64,000 nucleotides of DNA from Pseudoneurospora amorphoporcata (Eukaryota; Ascomycota; Sordariomycetes; Sordariales; Sordariaceae). The stretch's first letter is position 1; every line of letters starts with the position of its first letter. The translations under genes and the position numbers were made by a program. Below, one piece after another: positions 1 through 9,843 of this stretch. Location of the stretch: NCBI GenBank assembly GCA_033297205.1, contig MU859068.1, positions 62,001-126,000 of the forward strand. The letters run 5' to 3'. The notes under the pieces were generated by a model. The model was not told where the DNA came from. It ran no database searches and worked only from the letters and a program-made list of their open reading frames with translations.

Positions 1-1005
1 ATCAGGTAAGCGGCCAGGCGGGCCGGGGAGAGGATGGAGAGATGGGCTTGGATAGAGGCGCGGAGGGATGCGTAGAGCGAAGCTAGCGTCTTTTGTTGGG
101 CTGATGCCGAGGGTGAGTCCAAAAACCGGCCGGGGAAGGTGGGGAGACGAGCTAGTTTTGCTAGTCGGTGGTGCGGGAGTTGCCATGGCGGATGAACCGA
201 CGGCGTGCTGGTGTCGTTGGCTCTCGGCGGGAGGTTCGCACAGAGGGTCTCCAGTCGTTGTCGGTTTGCTGCGTCGGACTCCCTGCTTATCACCGGCTTT
301 TGCGCATGCCCGTGGCGAACCTCACGAGTTTCCTCCTGGTCTTCAGCCACGCCCCTCCGAAACTCCAAACACTCCACCTCCTTCTCGAACTCCTTCCTTT
401 CCCTGATCAACCTTGCCTCCCTGCTCTCCCTTTTCCCATCTTCTTCTTCCTCCCCCTCTCCCACTACGTTGTTGTCTAGGTTAAGATTATTATTATCATC
501 ATCATCATCAAACACAACTTCCCACCCGCCAGCTTTCCCCCTAACATCTCTGACCCGCGCATCAACGCACCACCCCGCTACTCCAAACGCCCAGACTGGT
601 TCCTCTTGTCTGAACCAGATTGTGCAACTTAGGTCTTCTTTTACAGGCTGTCCGTCCACACTCTTCACATTAAGCGTAACCGATTGCGAGCGCTGCCTAG
701 AATGCACGTGCCCCACATCGCCGTTTCTGTTACTGTGGTCGCTAGGGACAGAGTCAGTGCTAATGGCAGAGTCGTTATCGAGATCGATGTCTTGGACATC
801 AGCGGAGGAAGGGAAGCAACGTGATTCCCAAGTAAGATGAACCTTGATGTCGTTATCCAGCACAAACGACCCGTCTTCTGAAGGTGGCGAAAGGAGGGGT
901 TGGTTATTGACGGTTACGTTGGGGGAGGCGCAACCGCCGGTGGTGAGAGAAGGCTTGACGTCGAGGCGGAACCCCTGTTTTCATGGTCAGGTCAGCATCC
1001 GCAAC

Positions 1006-1047
<42 letters not shown>

Positions 1048-1428
1048 AAGATCTGATTGAGCAATTGAGGGAAGAATAGTAAGTGAAGACGGAAAGGCGA
1101 TGACGTACCAAATCCTGGCCATAACCATAGGACCTAGCAGTAGGATGCATAAACTGTATATACAAACTCTGCGGGTTAGGCACCGTGACCGCCGCGGCGA
1201 CTGCTACAGGTAGTACTGGCGCGACATCTATCACCCGGGCGTAAAAGGTTGGTCAGTCAGTCAGTCAGTCAGCCATGCCTCTGAAGGAAATCCATCCATC
1301 TGTTCCGGCCAACGTGAATCACTCAGTTGGTTTCGAATGTTTGTGACGGGACGCATACCCTCTAATCCATTAACGACACTACCCAGAACCAGCGCTGAAA
1401 AGAGCGCCGTGTTTTTGAGTCCGCGCAT
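1..1428 (-). CDS. secreted protein of unknown function, 3' end outside the window
   Basis: I assembled three exons: 1359-1428, 1109-1227 and 974 down to the window edge. The splice phases agree (phase 1, then phase 0), and the last exon stays open for all 974 bases. The product begins with a clear signal peptide (MRGLKNTALFSALVLGSVVNG). It continues into a region with paired cysteines that looks like a lumenal or extracellular domain, then an Asp/Asn run, an acidic and basic stretch that could be helical (around RLIRERKEFEKEVE), and a final alanine- and leucine-rich part that may approach a membrane. About 388 codons are visible. I do not recognise the family. The second intron carries 39 consecutive A on the plus strand (T on the coding strand), and the first carries a GTCA repeat. 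None of the plus-strand open frames here has any protein character, so the minus-strand model is preferred. Confidence 0.7.
1007..1045. repeat. 39-base poly(A) run inside an intron
   Basis: There are 39 consecutive A on the plus strand, inside the second intron (975-1108) of the minus-strand secreted-protein gene. Seen from the gene it is a T run upstream of the 3' splice site, far longer than an ordinary polypyrimidine tract. Its exact length is prone to sequencing error. Confidence 0.9.
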
Positions 1429-2813
1429 CCTGGTGGTGATGTTGTGGTCGAGTGTCCTGGAGCCGGAACGTGCGGTTGCGAGCGGTCGCGGGTGGGTGGG
1501 TAGGTAACCTAATTCCTTTTCTGGGTGACCACGGAGCGGTGCGGCGGCGACAGTAAGTAGCGCACGGAAGGGCCAGAGCGGGGACGGTTCAGCTAGAACG
1601 TCTACCGCTAAGTGCTCGCTCTGTTCCGATGCCGATTGCGCGTCGGATGTCTGTCGTCGGGAACCTTGGTGAGAGCAGGCACCGATTGAACGAAGTGGCG
1701 ATGCACCGACCGTCTGTCTCCAGTTCGGGTATCGTGAGGTCGGGGTGTCGGTTGTCCGAAATTCAGTTGAGTGACCGACCGCCTAACCTAGCGTACCTAG
1801 GTAAGTAGCCAGCTTCGTCACCTGTCCCAGCAAAGGCTGCCTAACTCAAAGGGTTTAAGAAACCGGGACAAATGGGAAAGTCATGTGCAAAAAGATGAAA
1901 AGGACAGATGGCCGCTCTTCAGAAAACACCATTTCCCCAAGACCACAATACAATACGATCATCCTACTTGTTCAATCGAGACGGGAGGCCGCCCAATGAT
2001 TTGCATGATTCAACCAATCAGCTTACACGGAACTGACCAACCTCACCGAAAAAAAGTGGGTAGCTTACGACGACAACCCCGGCACGTTTTGTCGCTTGGC
2101 TCGGTCTGGGGAGGAAGGGATTTTGGAGAAGGTGAGGGGCAGAAAGGGCACGCCACTAAATGATGACAGCATAACCTTGTTACGATAAGGTCTAAGCGAG
2201 GTAGGTGGGTTGGGTAGGCTGTGCCTTTTTGCATTGCGGTAGGTTAAATGAGACGGAGGTGATATATATTTCAATGACAGGTTGTTGTCCATGAAGAGCA
2301 GATAAATCTACTTTGAACATTGTATTCATCGCAGGAGACGATGGTCTAAGAATACAAGTGACGCGGTCCGTCTCCTGGGTCAAGGATCATCAGAGACTAT
2401 ATAGTGACCAAGCTGTGAGCCAAAGTGACAAAATCAGCGCAAGGCTGGAACGCACTGATCGACCAAGCAACAAACGAGCACCAGTTAAGGCAAACAACAA
2501 TAACAGATATGCTACAAGCCCTGCCATATCATTTCGCACTCTATCCACTGCTTTGCTCAATGAGGTAGCATAGTACCATACCATACCCTCTTGACCATCT
2601 ATCCATTTGACCAGGCTCTGTCCCAATCTGACTGATTTGTAGAGTCAAGAACGATACGGTCTATCCATCAAAGCCTAAAAGCCCATCCATGATGAACCAA
2701 CAACCCTTGTTTCATTGCCTTCCCTGTATGTGCACTTGAGCGGATTCTTCAAAACACAATTATACAACGGAGCCATCAATCCTTCAACATTGCCATGGCC
2801 GCCCACACCAGGC
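1429..2813. other. intergenic, upstream of the secreted-protein gene and downstream of the RING gene
   Basis: This 1.4 kb stretch must contain the promoter of the minus-strand secreted-protein gene and the 3' untranslated region of the RING gene. It has scattered TAGGTA-type and TGGGTGGG repeats. The open frames are short and compositionally random, and I see no RNA gene or convincing exon. Confidence 0.6.
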
Positions 2814-4799
2814 TCAGCGTCTGCGCTCCCTATCCCTATCAGACCCGGAACCAGAACCGGAACCCCGGCCAAAGTGGTCCCTAAGCCATCCTAGCGCGCT
2901 ATTCCCAGAACTCGAGCTCTGTTGTTGTTGCTCCTGCTGTCCTCCTCCCTCACCTTGTCCATCCGCTTCACGGTTTCGTGAGCTTCCCTCCCCGCTATTA
3001 CTGTTACTGCGGCCCCAGAAATTGGGGAGTCCGCCGCTGTACCTGCTGTTAACGTTGTTCTGCGAATTTCCGCTGCTCGTGTTCTGCCAGGCCATCGAGG
3101 TTCCCCTATCTCTCGGTGGCGACGGGTCCCTAACACGTGGTCGCATGCTGAAACTGGAGTTCTCGCGGCTGGGAGGCGAGTGTGAACTGCGGCGCGAAAT
3201 ACCCTCAGGTTGTCCCTGAGAGTCGGTGCGTCTAACGCCAGCCGCGTTACGGATCCGCTCGAGACGCTCTTCTCTCTCCTGTTCGCTGCGCCGAAGTCGG
3301 TCTGTGGCCGAATGGCTTTGTGATCCAAAGGGGTTGAGTGATTCAAAGGTGTTTCGTCCTGGCGCGGATGCGGAAGCAAATGCTGATGAAGAACTGGTGT
3401 TGGCTTCTGGGCGTGGTTCGGACGGTTGGAAGGTGTGGCCTTGGTTGTTGCTCCCGGATGGATTATTGCCCTCGATCGGCATCCGGCAGATAGGGCACGT
3501 GTTGTGCTCCTTAAGCCATAGGGTGACGCATTCCCCGTGGAACCAATGCTTACACGGTAGCACGGTGGCCTCGTCGCCCTTGTGCATCTCGTCTATGCAG
3601 ATGGTGCATTCGGCTTTACCCTCTGGACCAACCATCTGCTCGTCGAGGATTTTCTTGGGCAATTTCTCGATGGCCGCTTGTGTTGCTGGAGGAGCCGCAT
3701 TGGATTGAGGGTTAGCCTCCATGAGAGTCGTTATGATGCGGTCGAGTGCTTCCTGGGTATATACGGCATCGCCATGGACCGCCGCCTGCGGGTTCAGCAA
3801 CGAAGCGATGAACTCCTGCAGGCCAGCGGCAAACCCAGGAGGCCCTCGTTGACCACCGCCTTGGCCCGGACCACCACCGGGGTCTTCTGCACCCGGCGAC
3901 GGAATGTTGCCAAAGAGACCCCTAAACAGACTGCCATCACCATTAGAGTTAGCCCTCCCATTAGTCACAACAATTATGGTGTGTCTGCGGATTCCAGGAT
4001 TGCCATGTCGCGAGCGAACATACGTGTCAAAAGCGGGCACTTCCGGCCCGTCTCCCGGTGCGCCTCCTGTAGTTGTCGTTGTCGTGAAGGTGACGCTAGC
4101 CACGCCGCCGTCAGACCTAGTGAACGTTGTGCGCTGTATCCGTGGCTGTGTCCCAAACATGTTTCGTGCTTGTTGCCCCGAAACCCTCACGCCGCCTAAC
4201 TCGACGAACATATCGGCGAACCGCGACAAAACGGCCTCGCCAGAATCATCTGGACGGGCACGGAGCCGGTCCGGACTGCTGTCGAGGTCCTCAACGCCGG
4301 TCCCACTTGAACGGTTGAAAGGGCTTTGGAACGGACTATCTGGCGAGTGGTATACCGATCGCCGCATAAAGAAGGACCCGGGACCATCTCGACTCGCAAG
4401 GTATTCATCTATGTCATCTTCGTCCGGGTCTGAGTCTGAACGGGGACCTTGTTGTTGGACACCTGGCCGGGGGTCGTTGTCGGGTTCGACCTGTGGAAAG
4501 GTTAGCATAGAGATAGCTGGGCGGTAGATGGGGGAACCCACAATCTGTACGAAATCATTGTGACAGCTGGGGCATTCAAGGTCCAGATGGGGGTAGTCAT
4601 CGCGATACCACTCGTTTTCGCAGCCATAGCAGTAGACGACTTCTCTGCCTGTTGTTGCATCAAGATGCCTCCGGGGAAACGCGGGAGAGGCCATCGCCGC
4701 CGGTCGGCTCAGCAGCCTTTGGGTCGCGCTGTAAGCAGCAAAGGCGACGAGCCCTAACTGGACGGTGAGGCCGATGTTTTGGAGCGCTCGCAAGGCCAC
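2814..4799 (-). CDS. RING-H2 E3 ubiquitin ligase with N-terminal zinc ribbon (RNF126/RNF115-like)
   Basis: This single-exon frame of 661 residues probably transfers ubiquitin to substrate proteins. A zinc ribbon lies at residues 57-79 (CYGC...CPSC), the BCA2 zinc-finger type found at the N-terminus of RNF126 and RNF115. A canonical RING-H2 domain lies at residues 398-438: CTIC, then CKHWFH, then CPIC, with all eight metal ligands present. Between and after them are long Gly-, Ser- and Arg-rich segments, and the C-terminus is Ser/Gly and Arg/Asp/Glu-rich, so most of the protein is probably disordered. Residues 1-35 form a hydrophobic leader (LTVQLGLVAFAAYSA) that relatives would not be expected to carry. 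A start at Met36 (4694), just before the zinc ribbon, is a strong alternative. The family role, ubiquitylation of membrane-trafficking and quality-control clients, is known from animals; the fungal substrate is not visible here. Confidence 0.88.
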   Translation of the reverse strand: MALRALQNIGLTVQLGLVAFAAYSATQRLLSRPAAMASPAFPRRHLDATTGREVVYCYGCENEWYRDDYPHLDLECPSCHNDFVQIVGSPIYRPAISMLTFPQVEPDNDPRPGVQQQGPRSDSDPDEDDIDEYLASRDGPGSFFMRRSVYHSPDSPFQSPFNRSSGTGVEDLDSSPDRLRARPDDSGEAVLSRFADMFVELGGVRVSGQQARNMFGTQPRIQRTTFTRSDGGVASVTFTTTTTTGGAPGDGPEVPAFDTYVRSRHGNPGIRRHTIIVVTNGRANSNGDGSLFRGLFGNIPSPGAEDPGGGPGQGGGQRGPPGFAAGLQEFIASLLNPQAAVHGDAVYTQEALDRIITTLMEANPQSNAAPPATQAAIEKLPKKILDEQMVGPEGKAECTICIDEMHKGDEATVLPCKHWFHGECVTLWLKEHNTCPICRMPIEGNNPSGSNNQGHTFQPSEPRPEANTSSSSAFASASAPGRNTFESLNPFGSQSHSATDRLRRSEQEREERLERIRNAAGVRRTDSQGQPEGISRRSSHSPPSRENSSFSMRPRVRDPSPPRDRGTSMAWQNTSSGNSQNNVNSRYSGGLPNFWGRSNSNSGEGSSRNREADGQGEGGGQQEQQQQSSSSGNSALGWLRDHFGRGSGSGSGSDRDRERRR

Positions 4800-6412
4800 T
4801 TTGAAGGGTTATATCGGAATCAGCGGGTGCTTCGTATCATGGAAGTTTATACAGTTGACTTCAAAAAGCAAGAAGCGCGCGCGTGATTCGTGTAGGATAC
4901 TTTTTGTAGGTGGAAGTCGTGGACTTGTAGGTAAGGTAGATGAAGTTGTTCGAGTGGATGTGACCCACTATGATGGAGTCGACGTTGTTGATACAGCTGC
5001 TGTAATCAGCAACATTAGCGTCCTAGTGAAGGATCGTAGCGGCGACGTCAACGGGCAGGGAACAGCCGCCAGGGACAGCTTAAATGGTCAGGTATCGGTG
5101 TTTGCTCGCCGTAAAGGGGTTTCTTTTCGTCGTTCGGGGCCGTGAGCTCTTAGTTTTGTGGCGAGGATTCTATACTTGGGAGAGAAGGAAATGGATGGCA
5201 CAACGTCAGTTTGTTGCAGAAGGTTCAACCGTTTGCTAGATCGATGTCTGACTGTACTTGTATCTTGAGGGACGGGAGGACTGGATGAGGTAATGCGACA
5301 TCCCATTGGACCCTGAATAACCCTGCAATCGCTGTAGCCTCTGTCCAGTATTCTGGGTAGGCCTCGGAAAGTCGGCGGCCATGCGTCACGGCGTTACGGT
5401 ATTTTCTAGGGTGTACAATGGATCCCGGTAATTGTTCTTTTCCCTTCTTATGCTCGCCACGGGTCATTCTGGCCCTTCATCTTTTGTCTCTTCCGTTGGA
5501 TGTTCCATTGTGGTCTGCGTCTAATTATCCTGGAAACTACAGTTATTGCAAGCCGCCATCTAGGACAACTCACCTACCGTTGTTTCGCGATCCGTGAATC
5601 GGGCGGGGTTCAAGTTTGAATCTTACAATGTTTCACGTCGCATCGAAAATGCACTTCTTAACGGCCTGATGAGGGGAAAAGTTGAAAGTCTGCCCCGGGC
5701 ACTCATTTCTTGCAGCATTCAAAAGTCCAAGGGACCCGATCTAGCATGCCGCAGGCCGTTGACGAGCTAATGTGTCGGCCTCGAGGTGCGGCCTGACCCT
5801 GAGACAGATGGTACCGCATGCACGAAAGTGGGCTATGGCCGGGCTAAATAACGGCAAGGAACACATCTAGCAATGTGCTTGATGATGCTACAAAGTGTTT
5901 TTGGGATGACAATGTGATACCAGGGCTTTCCAACATGGACAAAGCGAGTGATGAATAAAGCCAATCACATCGGCACAAGGTCTAAACCTTCAAAGAGGAG
6001 CACGTTTGAGTTGGCACAGTGCCTCAAGGCTAGCGCCAAGAACTGACACGACATTCTCGAGCATCCAATATCTGAGGCGCAGACAGGATCCAGTAAACGA
6101 AGTCCACGCCGTCCTGAAGCTCAAATTCGGACAGAAGCCGAGTGGGATCCGAACGCAAAGCAGCCAGAGTTGGTCTATCGAGCAAACATCAGTGTTGGGG
6201 CAGAACTGGGGGATGTGAATCCAAACGCCTATATCTGATGGAAGGGAATGGCTGTAGTCCAGTTATCGGAAGTTCAAACAAGCAAAAGGGGATTTGGCTC
6301 ATCAAATCATCGCCCATATTATACACACCGGACCCTGTTTTCCCACATCGTCACCCAAGGAGCGGCATTTACGGCACTTTCATTTTGTGTGCCGTATTCA
6401 GCCTCCTACCTA
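4800..6412. other. intergenic, promoter side of the RING gene
   Basis: This 1.6 kb spacer lies between the start of the RING gene and the 3' end of fis1, both on the minus strand. Short open frames on both strands lack conserved motifs and splice structure. I see no RNA gene and no repeat of note. Confidence 0.55.
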
Positions 6413-7113
6413 TCACCTCTTGCGGCCCAAGTTCCTGAGCAGAACACCTCCTATAACACCAGCGGCAACAGCCACGCCACTAATGATGGCCACGCCCATC
6501 AGACCCTCCTTGGTGACCCTGTCGTCGATCAGGGCCCGGAGGTTGGCGGCCTGGAGATTCGCGGGCTCGTTTTCTAGGAGGGCGTCGTTGTATTTCCTCG
6601 CTTGTGCGTAGTTACCGAGCTTGTAGTTCCCGAGGGCGAGGTAGTACAGGCATTCGCGGCGGCGCTCGGGAGATGTTCGGAAGATTTCTGATAGCAGCAT
6701 GACGCCGAGGTGTTGGTCGGCTCGTACGTTGGACTTTACTAGGCCCTGTAGTGTTCGGAAGAGATTCTGTTTAGTCTACTGTTGTTTGCGAGCGACGGGG
6801 ATCGAGGGTTGGTTCGTACCCATGCGTAGTTGAACTTGGTCTGGACGCCGACCATCTCCCCCTCCTTCTCATATTGCGCCCGGAGAACATTGAGCTCGGC
6901 GGCATTGAGCGGACTGCATCGGTATATCGTCGTTTCGTTAGATGACTTTGGGAATCCTGGGGGCGAATGATTGTGCAACTCGGGGAACTCACGTTTCCGC
7001 ATCTACTGCATCTGTAACCACGGTTTGTTAGCTACCCTCCGCCTCTGCCAAGCTTCGGAGAACAATGAAAACAAGTGCGCATGAGCTGACCACCTACAGG
7101 GAAGTTGTGTCAT
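6413..7113 (-). CDS. fis1: mitochondrial and peroxisomal fission protein Fis1
   Basis: Fis1 is the tail-anchored outer-membrane adaptor that recruits the dynamin machinery to mitochondria and peroxisomes. Four exons fit: 7098-7113 (16 bases), 6993-7011 (19 bases), 6820-6913 and 6413-6745, giving 153 residues, the normal family length. Phases are 1, 2 and 0. The protein starts MTQLPYAVDAET and has the two TPR-like repeats (QTKFNYAWGLVKS; ECLYYLALGNYKLGNY). It ends with the expected single membrane anchor (GVAIISGVAVAAGVIGGVLL) followed by a basic tail, RNLGRKR. The two tiny first exons are easily missed by gene finders, and starting at a downstream ATG would lose the N-terminal arm. The gene is divergent from spc24. 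Confidence 0.93.
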
Positions 7114-7681
7114 TTTGGCGAACTGGGGGTATTTAGTAGAGAGAACAAGAAAATCGGTATCCTGGATGGTATAATGGTGGTCGTAAACTTAGTGGTGGTA
7201 GCGAGTATAGGAATCTCGAGTTTCGTAAGGTAGGTCGGGTGGTGTGACAAAGGTGGACAGCAAGGTACTGGAATTTAGTGATAGCTGAGCAGAGTGCCCG
7301 CCCGTACGTGGCTGGAGCTCTTGTCCAATGTGCCATCGATGACGAAGGACACTGGGGATAACAGCATGACCCTTGCCCGGTTATCCCCATAAATCTGCGA
7401 TAAGATAAGAGGATCCCCCATTGTTGCGGCTCGTCGCCCAGAGTGATGGGTCCTTTGTTTGGTTTGGGACTCGACAATTGCGACGCAACAACAACAAACA
7501 TTCGCGACGTTCAATTTCTGAAGACCAGACACGTCTCTACAACAAGAAACCAGCACGTATACGTTCACGGAACACACAAAACAAAAATTGCCCACACAAT
7601 CTAGTTGCGGACACCTACCACCACATAAAACCGAACAAAAAAAACAAAACACCCAACTAGAACCAGACAAAAACCGCCAAA
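7114..7681. promoter_or_regulatory. shared promoter region between fis1 and spc24
   Basis: These 568 bases separate the divergent starts of fis1 (7113, minus) and spc24 (7682, plus), so both promoters and 5' leaders must fit here. The spc24 leader is A- and C-rich with runs of ACAAAA. I identify no specific factor site. Confidence 0.6.
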
Positions 7682-8433
7682 ATGCTTCTCGAAGAAGACC
7701 CCTCCACCGTAAGCATCTCCTCCCGTCTCCTCTCCAAATAATGTCCACTGTCAATCTTGCTCTTTTTTCCTTCAACACAAAATCCACTAACACTAACCCT
7801 TCTCTCTTACCACAGCTAATATCCCACACAACCCAAAACTTCAACATCGCCCCGGACCGCCACGCCGTCTCCCGCGTCGCCGAATCTTTGTCCACGCTCC
7901 AACAAGCGCGCGATCTGCGCCTTCGCGAATCCGAAACCAACCTCAAGAAACTCGCCCGCACCCTTAACACCCTCCAGTCGCAGCACCAAGAAGTCACTTC
8001 CTCGCACTCGTCCGCCGAACATGCCAGCTTGATTTCACGACTGGATACGCAAAAGTTTCGCGTCGCCAAGAATGTGAGCGATCTAGAAATGGAGGCGGAA
8101 CGGCTGCAGACGCAGTTGGCGGAGATGCAGGCTAGGTTACAGGAGTTGGAGCTGCAGGGTGTTGATGGGGATGCTACCACAGGAACGGGAGGGGAGAGTG
8201 GGAATGGGAATGGGGCAAATGGGGGTGGGATGAGGAGCGTGGAGGATGAGGTTCTTTTGAGGCTGAAGGTGTATAGGAGTTTGGGAATCGAGATTGAGAG
8301 GGAGGAGCAAGATGGGGAGTTTACGAGAGCTGTCGTGAGGAATGATCGACGGGGAGACGTTTGCGTGGTTAATGTGGACCGGCACCGGTTTTCGAGGTTT
8401 TTTTATGCGAATTATTTTTGGCAGACGCTTTAG
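7682..8433 (+). CDS. spc24: kinetochore protein Spc24 of the Ndc80 complex
   Basis: Spc24 pairs with Spc25 in the Ndc80 complex, which links kinetochores to spindle microtubules. There are two exons, 7682-7708 and 7816-8433, giving 214 residues. The first exon encodes only MLLEEDPST. The intron starts GTAAGC and ends CACAG and keeps phase 0. After an N-terminal segment (LISHTTQNFNIAPDRHAVSR) there is a long coiled coil (about residues 35-155) rich in heptad leucines. A Gly/Asn-rich linker follows, and then the compact C-terminal globular domain (EDEVLLRLKVYRSLGIEIER to the end), which in this family binds the inner kinetochore. The fungal Gly/Asn linker is not structurally required. Length and domain order match filamentous-fungal Spc24. 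Confidence 0.9.
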
Positions 8434-8808
8434 GGCGGTTGCCGGAAGTGATTCGGGGGAATTGGCTACGCGATATGACAGGAGGGATGGGATAGGTTGT
8501 GCTTATGGATTGTTATGAATAGGGTATGATGCATGGATGGAAATGGAGTTGGGAGGAGTTTGAGTTGGGAAAATACCATGTCGAATTTTGTGCTTTAAAT
8601 CCAACATCTTAGTTATTATTATACTAATATGAAGAGTATGTTCTATGTCGGTTTCCATTGTTCCCCATCCTTGTTCTATCCTTATTATGTGTTATACAAT
8701 ATCTGTGTCCGCTGACAAAAGCATATGCTGATTACGACCCAAACACAGCTGCGACGTACATAAACCAAAAAAGCAGCAAGAATCGGGCAAGCAGTACAGC
8801 AAGGCTCT
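8434..8808. other. convergent 3' region between spc24 and the membrane-protein gene
   Basis: These 375 bases hold the 3' ends of two convergent transcripts. They are AT-rich near 8590-8640, as expected for polyadenylation sites. I see nothing else. Confidence 0.6.
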
Positions 8809-9843
8809 TCACGCCATCGGTTTCCACTTCCCATTCTGCGATAAGAACCCTGTAAAATATTGCTCCTGCTCCAACATGCTCATCGGCGACGGCCCATTCC
8901 TATTTCCCTGATCATGATTCTTTCCGCCACCACCACTCGGCGTCAAAGCCGTCAGCTTCTTCGAAGTGCTGCCCGAAGCACTCCTGTTTGCCCTGCCCCC
9001 AGTCCCTTTCCCATTCCCATTTCCATTCCAACTTACCTGCTGCGTCTCACCACCATATCCAGACCCACTTGTTCCATTTCCACTTCCATTCCTCAAACTT
9101 CCCTTCCTACTCGCAGTATTACCTCCCATGCAACCGTTCCCTTGCCCTTCTTCCAACGATTGCGATAGCACAACACTATGCGACCGATGGCTCAGACCGT
9201 AATACCGGCTTCCAAAGCTCGAACACCTTTCCATCGGTAGTTCCAGGCGTGAATTGATGTTTTCCCATACGTCATCGTCATCGCTGTCGTTCAGTCTCCA
9301 ACCGCCTACTCCCTCGAAGTCTCGCTCGATGCCCACTGAAGGTGCAAGACCGCCTGACTCGGGAAGGGGAGGGATCATCTCCGAGTCTTCACGGATGGAA
9401 GCGATGGTAGGAGAGATCGATGCTTGGCTAGAGCGGCGAGACCGCCGATGGACAGAACCCAAGCCGTAACTGTTCTTGCGGCGGAGGGGACTTGGCTGGT
9501 GAGGAGCATCGTAGTCTTTTTGATAGTAAGGGGAAGGGGAGACGACCGCTGAAGGGGAGTTGTCCCCACTACCGCGTCGGCTGCTTACGTAGCTGCCTCT
9601 GCGAGAGGAGGAGAGGCGGCGAGCATATGACAATTCGCCGTCGGTGAGGCTGTGGTTGTAGTGACGGCCTTTGATGAATTGGGGGACGAAGGCCATGGCT
9701 ATGTCGACGTAGACGATGGCTACGCGGAACATGAGCAGCGAGAAGGCCAGGGCGGAGGTGATGCCGGCGAAGATGGCCATGGGGATGGTGAAGAGGCAGA
9801 GGAAGGGGACGACGAGTCCGTGGACAGGGTTGAGGAAGGGCAT
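8809..9843 (-). CDS. fungal membrane protein with two N-terminal hydrophobic segments, unknown function
   Basis: This is a single exon of 344 residues. The first 55 residues hold two adjacent hydrophobic segments (GLVVPFLCLFTIPMAIFAGI and then ALAFSLLMFRVAIVYVDIAM), consistent with a hairpin in a membrane. The remaining 290 residues are hydrophilic and low in complexity: Ser/Arg-rich first (SSSRRGSYVSSRRGS), then acidic (NDSDDDDVWENINSRLE), then Gly/Asn/Ser-rich up to the C-terminus. The short conserved-looking membrane head with a long cytosolic tail suggests a fungal-specific protein anchored in a membrane, with RRxS-like motifs that could be phosphorylated. I recognise the pattern as recurring in fungal genomes but know no function, and I assign none. 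Confidence 0.75.
   Translation of the reverse strand: MPFLNPVHGLVVPFLCLFTIPMAIFAGITSALAFSLLMFRVAIVYVDIAMAFVPQFIKGRHYNHSLTDGELSYARRLSSSRRGSYVSSRRGSGDNSPSAVVSPSPYYQKDYDAPHQPSPLRRKNSYGLGSVHRRSRRSSQASISPTIASIREDSEMIPPLPESGGLAPSVGIERDFEGVGGWRLNDSDDDDVWENINSRLELPMERCSSFGSRYYGLSHRSHSVVLSQSLEEGQGNGCMGGNTASRKGSLRNGSGNGTSGSGYGGETQQVSWNGNGNGKGTGGRANRSASGSTSKKLTALTPSGGGGKNHDQGNRNGPSPMSMLEQEQYFTGFLSQNGKWKPMA

Noticed and set aside
205..840. 211-codon plus-strand open frame at the left end
   Set aside because: The minus strand gives a continuous, spliced protein with a signal peptide over the same bases; this frame is a Ser/Thr-rich shadow.
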